Below, in pieces: positions 1-5,976 of a stretch of 8,652 bases of DNA. Each line of letters opens with the position of its first letter. Positions within the stretch are counted from its first letter, which is position 1. Both the position numbers and the translations under genes were made by a program. Below the pieces are notes generated by a model that ran no database searches, was not told the origin of the DNA, and saw only the letters and a list, made by a program, of their open reading frames with translations. The stretch comes from an uncultured Streptococcus sp. (GTDB lineage: Bacteria; Bacillota; Bacilli; Lactobacillales; Streptococcaceae), in contig CAJZGT010000052.1 of the NCBI GenBank assembly GCA_916048145.1, positions 1-8,652 on the forward strand, given 5' to 3'.

Positions 1-51
1 TGCTTTGAAGAACTGAAAAAATTCGCTCCACCATTTTTCTTTGAAGAATAA
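1..51 (+). CDS. possible C-terminal tail of a convergent plus-strand gene (partial)
   Basis: Frame 1 of the plus strand is open from the window edge and reads CFEELKKFAPPFFFEE before a TAA at 49-51. The stop abuts a strong hairpin terminator that has a T-tract on its plus-strand side, which is what the end of a convergent gene would look like. Only 16 codons are visible, so no family can be named and the open frame could be chance. The alternative is that this is plain intergenic DNA beyond the obg operon. Confidence 0.4.
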   Translation, partial: CFEELKKFAPPFFFEE

Positions 52-87
52 AAAAATTCCGTGTCTCATTTGACACGGAATCTTTTT
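50..87 (-). terminator. hairpin terminator after the obg block, probably bidirectional
   Basis: A perfect 10-bp inverted repeat (ATTCCGTGTC at 56-65, GACACGGAAT at 72-81) encloses a 6-nt loop. On the minus strand the stem is followed by seven T (A at 50-56, partly in the stem). On the plus strand it is followed by CTTTTT at 82-87. It therefore fits a Rho-independent terminator for the leftward obg operon and for any convergent rightward gene ending at 51. Confidence 0.9.
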
Positions 88-94
88 ATCTATT

Positions 95-253
95 TTACTG
101 AGGTGGATTGTCTTTTTTGGTTCGTGCCAATCTCAGAGCACGATTTGGATTGAGACGATTAAATAGTTCTTCTAATTTCTTTTCATTCCAAACGTCTGCA
201 GCGGAAACAAAGTTGCCATCCGCACCTCGGAAAGATATCGGTTTATCTCCCAT
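95..253 (-). CDS. 52-aa hypothetical protein downstream of obg
   Basis: A short ORF starts at ATG 251-253 and ends at TAA 95-97. It encodes a 52-residue soluble protein beginning MGDKPISFRGADGNFVSA, with a Trp-containing middle (DVWNEKKLEELFNRLNPNR) and a basic, then Pro-rich tail (RLARTKKDNPPQ). It has no signal peptide or membrane segment. A good Shine-Dalgarno (AGGAG at 260-264) sits 6 nt before the ATG and overlaps the obg stop codon, so it is almost certainly co-transcribed and translationally coupled with obg. The terminator begins just beyond its stop. I recall similar small proteins beside obg in streptococci but know no function; a role linked to Obg or ribosomes would be guesswork. 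Confidence 0.8.
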   Translation of the reverse strand: MGDKPISFRGADGNFVSAADVWNEKKLEELFNRLNPNRALRLARTKKDNPPQ

Positions 254-262
254 ATCAGTCTC

Positions 263-1573
263 CTAGTCTACAAATTCAAACTCAAATTTACCAATGCGAA
301 CCAAGTCACCATCTTTAGCTCCACGCGCACGAAGGGATTCATCAACCCCCATACCACGAAGCTGGCGAGCAAATTTCATGACCGATTCGTCACGATCAAA
401 GTTGGTCATATTAAAGAGTTTCATGAGTTTTTCACCAGAAAGTACCCATGTCGCATCGTCATCACGACTAATTTCAAAGGCTTTTTCTTCCTCGTCAAAT
501 CCATAATAAGCTTCTTCTTCCATATCTGACTCGTCGTAGAGCAAGAATTCTGGTGTCTTGTCTAACAATTCAGCTGTAGCATCCAAGAGCGTTGCCAGAC
601 CTTGCTTGGTCAAACCAGAAATTGGGAAGATAGCTGGTAATTCTTCAAATTCATCATAGTTTTCAGCCAATTTTTTCTTGAATTCTTCAAGATTTTCCTG
701 ACTTTCAGGCATATCCATCTTATTGGCTACGATAATCTGTGGACGCTCCATGAGGCGAAGATTGTATGACTCCAGCTCTTTATTGATCGCTAGGTAGTCC
801 TCATATGGATCACGGCCTTCGCTAGCTGACATATCAATGATGTGAAGGATGACACGTGTACGCTCGATATGGCGGAGGAACTGGGTTCCCAAACCAACAC
901 CTTGACTAGCACCTTCAATCAAACCTGGTAAATCAGCTACTGCAAATGATTCTCCTGATTGGGTACGAACCATTCCTAGATTTGGCACAATAGTCGTAAA
1001 ATGGTAGGCACCGATTTTTGGTTTAGCAGATGTAATAACACTTAAAAGTGTTGATTTACCTACAGATGGGAATCCTACTAAACCAACATCCGCAAGGATT
1101 TTAAGTTCTAACTGTAATTCACGTTCCTGACCTGGTTCTCCATTTTCAGAGATTTCAGGTGCAGGATTTTTTGGTGTCGCAAAGCGAATATTTCCACGTC
1201 CACCGCGACCTCCGTGGGCAACGATAAATTCTTGACCATGTTCAATCAAATCTGTCAAGACCTTGCCAGTCTCCGCATCACGAACTGTCGTACCTTGTGG
1301 CACTCGAACTCTGAGATCCTCAGCACCACGTCCATGCATCCCTTTGGTCATTCCTTTTTCACCAGAATCAGCCTTAAAATGGCGATTGTAGCGGAAATCC
1401 ATCAAAGTACGTAACCCTTCATCTACAACAAAGACTACATTACCTCCACGACCACCATCACCACCCCAAGGACCACCATTAGGGACATATTTTTCACGGC
1501 GAAAGGCAACCATACCATCGCCGCCATTACCAGCCTTGACCTTAATCTTGGCTGTATCTAAAAACATACTCAT
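263..1573 (-). CDS. obg: GTPase Obg/CgtA
   Basis: This is a 436-residue protein of the usual length for Firmicute Obg, a GTPase that binds the 50S ribosomal subunit and acts in ribosome assembly and stress control. The glycine-rich N-terminal Obg fold covers about residues 3-160 ([26 protein letters not shown]). The G domain follows, with the P-loop GFPSVGKST at 167-175, switch I TTIVPNLG at 193-200, DLPG at 214-217, NKMD at 284-287 and an SG-type G5 near 319. An acidic linker (about 348-363) leads to a C-terminal OCT domain ending FEFEFVD. The start at ATG 1571-1573 has only a weak purine-rich Shine-Dalgarno (GAGAAGAG). A second in-frame ATG lies two codons later (1565-1567), so the start is uncertain by two residues. 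A terminator-like hairpin lies just upstream and no convincing promoter was found between it and the ATG. Confidence 0.98.
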   Translation of the reverse strand: MSMFLDTAKIKVKAGNGGDGMVAFRREKYVPNGGPWGGDGGRGGNVVFVVDEGLRTLMDFRYNRHFKADSGEKGMTKGMHGRGAEDLRVRVPQGTTVRDAETGKVLTDLIEHGQEFIVAHGGRGGRGNIRFATPKNPAPEISENGEPGQERELQLELKILADVGLVGFPSVGKSTLLSVITSAKPKIGAYHFTTIVPNLGMVRTQSGESFAVADLPGLIEGASQGVGLGTQFLRHIERTRVILHIIDMSASEGRDPYEDYLAINKELESYNLRLMERPQIIVANKMDMPESQENLEEFKKKLAENYDEFEELPAIFPISGLTKQGLATLLDATAELLDKTPEFLLYDESDMEEEAYYGFDEEEKAFEISRDDDATWVLSGEKLMKLFNMTNFDRDESVMKFARQLRGMGVDESLRARGAKDGDLVRIGKFEFEFVD

Positions 1574-1589
1574 TTTCTCTTCTCACTTT

Positions 1590-1619
1590 AAAAAAGGGCT
1601 GGGAAATACCCCAGTCAAT
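1590..1619 (-). terminator. terminator or attenuator between the DUF4044 gene and obg
   Basis: On the minus strand, CTGGGG-TATT-TCCCAG forms a 6-bp stem (one G-T pair). An A-C mismatch then a G-C pair can extend it outward. It is followed by CCC and six T (A at 1590-1595). The stem is short and the U-tract is set back by about 3 nt, so termination is probably partial. It lies between the DUF4044 stop (1651) and the obg ATG (1573), and obg may depend partly on read-through. Confidence 0.55.
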
Positions 1620-1650
1620 AAATGTGCTACAGTAGAAATTAGATTAAAAC

Positions 1651-1785
1651 TTAAAACCTACTAAAAGCACCAAGCGCTGTGGCAAAAATCCCTGCCAAAG
1701 TTACAAACAACATTATTAGCACAACAATCAGTGTTAATTTTTCAAACATTGTTTTTTTACGTTTTCCATTATCTCCAAATGCCAT
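1651..1785 (-). CDS. DUF4044 family small membrane protein (44 aa)
   Basis: The ATG at 1783-1785 is preceded by a strong Shine-Dalgarno (AAAGGAGA, about 5 nt spacing) and the frame closes at TAA 1651-1653, giving 44 residues. The N-terminus MAFGDNGKRKKTMFEKLT is basic and polar. A single hydrophobic helix follows at about residues 17-41, rich in V, L, I, A and G, ending in GAFSRF. Positive charge before the helix predicts an inside N-terminus. The MAFG...GKRKK...FEK opening and the single helix match the DUF4044 family of small lactic-acid-bacterial proteins as I remember it; no function is known to me. It lies 26 nt downstream of the PspC-like gene, consistent with one operon, and is followed by the hairpin at 1590-1619. 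Confidence 0.85.
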   Translation of the reverse strand: MAFGDNGKRKKTMFEKLTLIVVLIMLFVTLAGIFATALGAFSRF

Positions 1786-1811
1786 TATTTTCTCCTTTTA
1801 CTTTAAATTTT

Positions 1812-2003
1812 CTAATATTCTGTTGAAACTGGTGCAATTATCCATAAAATAATATAAGCTACAATTCCTGCCCCATAACAAAATGCAAGAACACCCCATA
1901 TTACACGAACAATAGTCGGATCAATATCAAAATAATTTGCGACCCCAGCACATACTCCAGCAATTTTTTGATCACTACCACTTCTCATCAATTGTTTTTT
2001 CAT
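1812..2003 (-). CDS. PspC-domain small membrane protein (63 aa)
   Basis: This 63-residue protein consists almost entirely of one PspC domain. The polar N-terminus MKKQLMRSGSDQKIAGVCAGVANYF carries the family's typical IAGVCAGVA-YF-DPTIVRV pattern. One hydrophobic segment follows at about residues 32-57 (VIWGVLAF...AYIILWIIAP). PspC domains occur in phage-shock envelope-stress proteins of Gram-negative bacteria and in many stand-alone small Gram-positive membrane proteins, whose role is less clear. The ATG at 2001-2003 has a good Shine-Dalgarno (AGAGGAAG). It starts 20 nt after the stop of the lipid glycosyltransferase gene, so co-transcription with the glycolipid genes is likely. A membrane-stress role is inferred from the family only. 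It is unrelated to the pneumococcal surface protein also called PspC. Confidence 0.93.
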   Translation of the reverse strand: MKKQLMRSGSDQKIAGVCAGVANYFDIDPTIVRVIWGVLAFCYGAGIVAYIILWIIAPVSTEY

Positions 2004-2023
2004 TTCTTCTTCCTCTTTATCTA

Positions 2024-3346
2024 TTATTTTACTTCATCTTTCCAATAATTTCTTATACTAGACAATTGTTTTTTAGAAGCCTTTAAGATACGTTTAGATT
2101 CTTTAACCGGAGTCATAACTACCTGTTGAGGCAAGTAGAGAACCGTTTTTAAAAAACGCTGACCAATTGGCTCGTCGTCAAGTAATTCTTGTTCGAAATT
2201 ATTTGAAATAATAGCATCCAGATAAAATTCATGAACCCGTTTTCCAAAATTCTCAGCTGAAATCTCGTATAATTTCGCTGATAAGGTATGCTCATCCATA
2301 TCTGGTGTTGCAATCAGGGCCTCCAGAATAGCTCCAGCCAAATCATGTTCACCGTAATACAAGGTTCCAAACATTTTATCACTGATAAGATTGTCCAGAT
2401 AAGGATTTCCGTGAGCAATGACAGGTGTTCCACTGGCTAAGCTTTCCAAATATGTTAAACCTTGCGTTTCACTTGTCGATGCCGAGATGAAGAAATCCGC
2501 CGCCTTATAGTAAAGAGCGGTCTCACTAGGAGCAATCATCCCTGTAAAGACAACAGAGTCTTGAATCTCTAGTTTCTGGGCTTGCTCTTTGAGGTCATTC
2601 AGATAAGGGCCATCCCCGGCAACTACCAGCTTAACCTTTTCTTCTTTCAGAACATCCGCAAAGGCTGCAAGTACTGCTTGAATATTTTTTTCATAGGAAA
2701 TTCTGGAAAGACTAAGCAACATCTTTTCATCATCTTGAATCTCTAGTTTACTACGCAGTTCTGTCAAATTTTCCTGCTCTATTTCCGGACGCTCAAACTT
2801 AGCTAATTCAATCCCAGTTGGAATGACCCGCTTTTCAACCTTGACTTTATAGTCAGATAGCAAGTCACGAACAATCTCGCTCGGGCAAATAACCCCATCC
2901 ACGTCATGAAGGAAACCTCTGACCAGATACTTGACCATACTAGGACGAATCAGCATCCCTTTGGCAATATAATGCACATAGTCTTCATACTGGGTATGAT
3001 AGGTATGAATGACTGGAATCTTCAATTCACGCGCAATCCAAATACCCAACAGACCAAGAGAAAATTCTGTCTGAGTATGGATAATATCTAGCTGATACTG
3101 CTTAGCAATTTCAAGCGCCTTACTAAAGCCTCGATAGGCAAAGCGGCGATCCTTAAAAGCAAAGAAAGGAACACTTGGAATACGAATAATTTGCCAATCT
3201 TCATAACGATTGACATCCTTATCTGTCGTTGTAAATATGAAAACATCATGTCCTTGCTTTTCAAGTTCTGTTTTCAAGGTTCGAATACTGGTCGCAACAC
3301 CAGAAACCTGAGGAAAATAGGTATCTGTAAATAAACCAATTCGCAT
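2024..3346 (-). CDS. GT4 glycosyltransferase, probable 1,2-diacylglycerol 3-alpha-glucosyltransferase
   Basis: This 440-residue GT-B fold enzyme of family GT4 is predicted to transfer glucose from UDP-glucose to diacylglycerol at the inner membrane face, making monoglucosyl-DAG. The N-terminal domain opens with MRIGLFTDTYFPQVSGVATS, the pattern of alpha-glucosyl-DAG synthases such as Acholeplasma MGS. The C-terminal domain has the SRISYEKN donor-site segment (214-221), VVAGDGP (241-247) and the EX7E motif E293-E301 (ETQGLTYLE). About 45 extra C-terminal residues (about 395-440) are rich in Lys/Arg with spaced hydrophobics, suiting peripheral binding to anionic membrane. The start at ATG 3344-3346 has Shine-Dalgarno GAGGT at good spacing. 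The gene begins 15 nt after the cpoA stop. The pneumococcal equivalent next to cpoA is, as I recall, the MGlcDAG synthase. Substrate is inferred from homology and context. Confidence 0.9.
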   Translation of the reverse strand: MRIGLFTDTYFPQVSGVATSIRTLKTELEKQGHDVFIFTTTDKDVNRYEDWQIIRIPSVPFFAFKDRRFAYRGFSKALEIAKQYQLDIIHTQTEFSLGLLGIWIARELKIPVIHTYHTQYEDYVHYIAKGMLIRPSMVKYLVRGFLHDVDGVICPSEIVRDLLSDYKVKVEKRVIPTGIELAKFERPEIEQENLTELRSKLEIQDDEKMLLSLSRISYEKNIQAVLAAFADVLKEEKVKLVVAGDGPYLNDLKEQAQKLEIQDSVVFTGMIAPSETALYYKAADFFISASTSETQGLTYLESLASGTPVIAHGNPYLDNLISDKMFGTLYYGEHDLAGAILEALIATPDMDEHTLSAKLYEISAENFGKRVHEFYLDAIISNNFEQELLDDEPIGQRFLKTVLYLPQQVVMTPVKESKRILKASKKQLSSIRNYWKDEVK

Positions 3347-3361
3347 AGATTACCTCACTTT

Positions 3362-4405
3362 TTATTTTCTCCCTAAAGCGGCTTGTTTCTCATAAAAGTC
3401 CAACCAGATTTGTAACAGATGCTCTTCAGAATACTCTCTGGAAATATTCTTAGCTTTTTCTTTCAAATCTTTTAAAGCAGCAGGATTCGCTTGATATTCC
3501 AGAATAGCTTCTTTCATCTCTTCTCTATCTGCTGTCGCCCGATAATTTCCCTCCAAAATCACCTTATAGAGATCCAAATCACGTAAAATGATAGGAGCCT
3601 CACAACTGGCAGCCTCTAAAATCGTCATAGGAAAGAGTTCATTATAACTGGGTAACAAGAAAAGGTCCGCTAGGGCATACAATTCGCGCATTTGCTCTGG
3701 GGACACAATACCTGGAAAAATTAAATTTTCAGGTGGATTATCCATAATTTTCTTGTAGCGTTCATAACCATCTGTCATACCACCAAAAGAGAATCCACCC
3801 GCCCAGATAAAGGTAATCTGAGGCAATTCCTCAGCCAGACGGATAAAATCATCAATCCCTTTGCGTTTCTGAACTTGACCAGCACCTACTACGATAAACT
3901 GATTGTCACTAAGACCTAGCTCTGTTCGCAGTCTCGCTACCTCTTCTTGCGGAAGAGGATGCCATTTTTCCTTGTTTACAAAGTTAGGAATATAGGTCAC
4001 TTTTTCACGTGGAATACCAGCTGCCACCAAATCCTCAATAAACATAGGATTAACAACAACCAAGTGCTCCATCCGGTTGTAAAAAGAAAATACATAGCGT
4101 TTAACAATTCCCTTTAAGAAAAATGGAATTTTCAAACTCCCCTCAAGTGTATCAGGCAAGAAATGTACATAGCCAATTTTCCTCCCTGAACGCTTCTTTT
4201 GGAAGGTTGATAAATAATAGGGGAAATCAATCGTATGAAAGTGAGTCACATCTGCCTCGATTGGAAGATTTTCTGTAACAATCAATTGGTCCTTGGCATC
4301 ACGGTGAAGAAGACGAACCAATTCACGGTAAGCACCTGAAACTCCTTGTCCTGCTACTTTCTCACTTGAACTCAACATATTGATTCGTAATTTCTTTTTT
4401 TCCAT
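3362..4405 (-). CDS. cpoA: CpoA-like GT4 lipid glycosyltransferase (galactosyl-glucosyl-DAG synthase)
   Basis: This 347-residue GT4 enzyme begins MEKKKLRINMLSSSEKV. In pneumococcus CpoA adds galactose to glucosyl-DAG to form GalGlcDAG, and cpoA mutations alter beta-lactam susceptibility; the group B streptococcal relative is IagA. Visible features are VAGQGVSGAYREL near residues 17-29, the acceptor-side region HFHTIDFPYY (55-64), donor-site GAGQVQKRKG (174-183) and the EX7E motif E256-E264 (ELFPMTILE). A Lys/Arg-rich, hydrophobic stretch at about 91-112 could associate with membrane. The start at ATG 4403-4405 lacks a Shine-Dalgarno but lies 7 nt below a perfect extended -10 box, predicting a leaderless mRNA. 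An in-frame extension to TTG 4493-4495 would add 30 residues but has no ribosome site and lies inside a hairpin. The neighbouring glycosyltransferase would supply its substrate. Confidence 0.92.
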   Translation of the reverse strand: MEKKKLRINMLSSSEKVAGQGVSGAYRELVRLLHRDAKDQLIVTENLPIEADVTHFHTIDFPYYLSTFQKKRSGRKIGYVHFLPDTLEGSLKIPFFLKGIVKRYVFSFYNRMEHLVVVNPMFIEDLVAAGIPREKVTYIPNFVNKEKWHPLPQEEVARLRTELGLSDNQFIVVGAGQVQKRKGIDDFIRLAEELPQITFIWAGGFSFGGMTDGYERYKKIMDNPPENLIFPGIVSPEQMRELYALADLFLLPSYNELFPMTILEAASCEAPIILRDLDLYKVILEGNYRATADREEMKEAILEYQANPAALKDLKEKAKNISREYSEEHLLQIWLDFYEKQAALGRK

Positions 4406-4412
4406 AGCTACT

Positions 4413-4421
4413 ATTATATCA
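4413..4421 (-). promoter_or_regulatory. extended -10 promoter of cpoA, predicted leaderless
   Basis: The minus strand reads TGATATAAT, a perfect match to the extended -10 (TGnTATAAT). Seven bases separate the hexamer from the A of the cpoA ATG at 4405, so initiation is expected at or within a base or two of the start codon. No good -35 lies at 16-18 nt; TTGCTG is present but with a 20-nt spacer. Extended -10 promoters often tolerate a poor -35. The absence of any Shine-Dalgarno before this ATG supports the reading. Confidence 0.7.
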
Positions 4422-4439
4422 TTTTCTTGGAATAAAATC

Positions 4440-4504
4440 AGCAAAAGAAAGGAGAGACTAGAGGAAAAGAGGGGGAAATTTCCTCGCTTTTCCAATGGTC
4501 TCTC
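4440..4504 (-). terminator. long imperfect hairpin after the DUF59 gene, probable terminator
   Basis: On the minus strand an outer stem GAGAGAC/GTCTCTC (4498-4504 with 4452-4458) encloses a second stem GGAAAA/TTTTCC (4488-4493 with 4463-4468). This continues after a 2-nt bulge into GAGG/CCTC (4482-4485 with 4469-4472) with a 9-nt loop. CTTTCTTTT follows, a broken U-tract. It would separate the dnaG-rpoD transcript from cpoA. The interrupted T run makes termination efficiency uncertain, and the structure ends about 20 nt before the cpoA -10. Confidence 0.55.
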
Positions 4505-4520
4505 ACATACGTTTATATAT

Positions 4521-4850
4521 TTACTTAATGCCTAGCGCAATGCGTGCATAGCGGCTCATTTTTTCAACTGTCCAGGCTGGATACCAAACCAATTTAACCT
4601 CAGTATCAGTCACTTCTGGCACATCGGTCATAGCATCATAAATCTGGTCTGTCAAAAGATCTGCCAGGGGACAACCCATGGTTGTCAAAGTCATATCAAT
4701 CTCTGTTTGTCCTGTATCACCGTCAAAACGAATTTCATAGATCAAACCAAGATTGACAATATCGATTCCCAACTCAGGGTCAATAACTTCTTCCAAGGCT
4801 GATAAAATTCGTGTTTTGATGTTTTCAATTTGCTCTTCTGTATAAGCCAT
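4521..4850 (-). CDS. MIP18/DUF59 family protein, probable Fe-S cluster assembly factor (SufT-like)
   Basis: This 109-residue protein is a single MIP18 (DUF59) domain. Members include SufT and the PaaD-like proteins, which help assemble or insert Fe-S clusters. The signature DPELGIDIVNLGLIYE lies at residues 24-39 and TTMGCPL at 56-62, whose Cys60 is the usual conserved cysteine; the C-terminal VWYPAW motif (88-93) is also typical. The start at ATG 4848-4850 is chosen because GAGG at 4857-4860 lies 6 nt upstream. A GTG four codons earlier (4860-4862) overlaps that Shine-Dalgarno and is unlikely. The gene starts 14 nt after the rpoD stop, so it is the third gene of the dnaG-rpoD transcript. The exact client proteins are unknown. 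Confidence 0.9.
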   Translation of the reverse strand: MAYTEEQIENIKTRILSALEEVIDPELGIDIVNLGLIYEIRFDGDTGQTEIDMTLTTMGCPLADLLTDQIYDAMTDVPEVTDTEVKLVWYPAWTVEKMSRYARIALGIK

Positions 4851-4856
4851 GTTCAT

Positions 4857-4860
4857 CCTC
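4857..4860 (-). promoter_or_regulatory. Shine-Dalgarno deciding the DUF59 gene start
   Basis: GAGG on the minus strand, within GTGAGGA, sits 6 nt before ATG 4848-4850. It excludes the GTG at 4860-4862, which would lie within the site itself. Confidence 0.75.
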
Positions 4861-4864
4861 ACTC

Positions 4865-5974
4865 TTAGTCTTCAATAAAATCACGAAGCGGTTTGCTGCG
4901 ACTTGGTTGGCGTAGTTTTCTCAAAGCTTTAGCTTCAATCTGACGGATACGCTCGCGAGTTACGTTAAAGACTTTACCCACATCTTCAAGGGTACGCATT
5001 TTACCATCATCTAGCCCGAAACGCAGACGCAAAACATTTTCTTCACGGTCTGTAAGAGTATCCAAGACCTCATCCAACTGCTCACGCAAGACGATACGAG
5101 TTGTATAGTCCACTGGATTTTCAATCACTTCATCTTCGATAAAGTCCCCAAGGTGGCTATCATCCTCTTCACCGATAGGAGTTTCAAGAGATACTGGTTC
5201 TTGGGCAATCTTCAAGATTTCACGAACCTTGTCAGGGGTCATATCCATACGCTCAGCGATTTGTTCTGGTGTTGGATCTTGTCCCAATTCTTGAAGGAGG
5301 TTACGCTGTTCACGGACCAATTTATTGATGGTTTCAACCATGTGAACTGGGATACGGATGGTACGAGCTTGATCCGCAATAGCACGAGTGATAGCCTGAC
5401 GAATCCACCAAGTTGCGTAAGTTGAAAACTTGAACCCTTTAGAATAGTCAAACTTGTCAACAGCCTTCATCAAGCCCATATTCCCTTCTTGAATCAAGTC
5501 AAGAAACTGCATACCACGGCCGACATAGCGTTTGGCAATAGAAACAACCAAACGAAGGTTGGCTTCCGCAAGACGTTGTTTGGCTTCGATATCACCAGCT
5601 TCAACAGCCAGTGCCAATTCTTTTTCCTCTTCATTGGTCAAGAGAGGAACGACTCCGATTTCTTTCAAGTACATACGAACAGGGTCATTAACCTTAGCCG
5701 AAGTTGAACCAATCAAGTCCTCATCGCTGAGTTCTGGCTCTTCTTCAGTACTAAGGACACGTGCACTTGGATTTCCTTCGTTATCTGTAATAGAAATCCC
5801 CGCATCCTGAATCCGTTGCAAGAGATTTTCAATCCCATCAGCATCTAAGGTAAAAGGAATAACCAGACTAGAATTAATATCATCATCCGTTGCAGTTCCT
5901 GTTTTCTTGTGATTACGTATAAAGTCCGCTACTTGTACGTCAAATGTTGTTACTTCTTTTTGTTTTGTTGCCAT
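4865..5974 (-). CDS. rpoD: RNA polymerase primary sigma factor RpoD (SigA)
   Basis: This is the housekeeping sigma factor, 369 residues, the short form typical of streptococci and other Firmicutes. A divergent region 1.1 occupies about residues 1-90. Region 1.2 includes [11 protein letters not shown] (97-107). Region 2 covers about 137-209 with the -10 recognition and melting segment [17 protein letters not shown] (179-195) and [10 protein letters not shown]. Region 3 follows to about 290. Region 4.2, the -35 recognition helix-turn-helix, is [20 protein letters not shown] (328-347). It ends in the canonical LRDFIED. The start at ATG 5972-5974 has Shine-Dalgarno GGAG at 5980-5983 inside the last codons of dnaG, with only 2 nt between the dnaG stop and the ATG, so translational coupling is expected. 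No rpsU is present upstream of dnaG here, unlike the classical macromolecular-synthesis operon. Confidence 0.99.
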   Translation of the reverse strand: MATKQKEVTTFDVQVADFIRNHKKTGTATDDDINSSLVIPFTLDADGIENLLQRIQDAGISITDNEGNPSARVLSTEEEPELSDEDLIGSTSAKVNDPVRMYLKEIGVVPLLTNEEEKELALAVEAGDIEAKQRLAEANLRLVVSIAKRYVGRGMQFLDLIQEGNMGLMKAVDKFDYSKGFKFSTYATWWIRQAITRAIADQARTIRIPVHMVETINKLVREQRNLLQELGQDPTPEQIAERMDMTPDKVREILKIAQEPVSLETPIGEEDDSHLGDFIEDEVIENPVDYTTRIVLREQLDEVLDTLTDREENVLRLRFGLDDGKMRTLEDVGKVFNVTRERIRQIEAKALRKLRQPSRSKPLRDFIED

Positions 5975-5976
5975 TA

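Noticed and set aside
3..48. A 10-nt direct repeat CTTTGAAGAA at 3-12 and 39-48
   Set aside because: It is explained by the repeated Phe-Glu-Glu codons of the possible plus-strand gene tail, and there is no further repeat unit.
3181..3188. TACGAATA, an exact match to the streptococcal competence cin-box (ComX promoter), plus strand
   Set aside because: It lies inside the glucosyltransferase gene on the antisense strand, spells ordinary Ile-Arg codons in the sense strand, and has no gene downstream on the plus strand.
4406..4495. In-frame 30-residue extension of CpoA with a hydrophobic stretch resembling a signal peptide
   Set aside because: The start would be a TTG with no ribosome site, the codons coincide with the hairpin and promoter, and CpoA-type enzymes are cytoplasmic-face enzymes starting MEKKKLRIN.
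5153..5810. Several plus-strand and shifted-frame ORFs of 70-92 codons across rpoD
   Set aside because: They are shadows of the rpoD coding frame, with no ribosome sites and no recognisable protein character.
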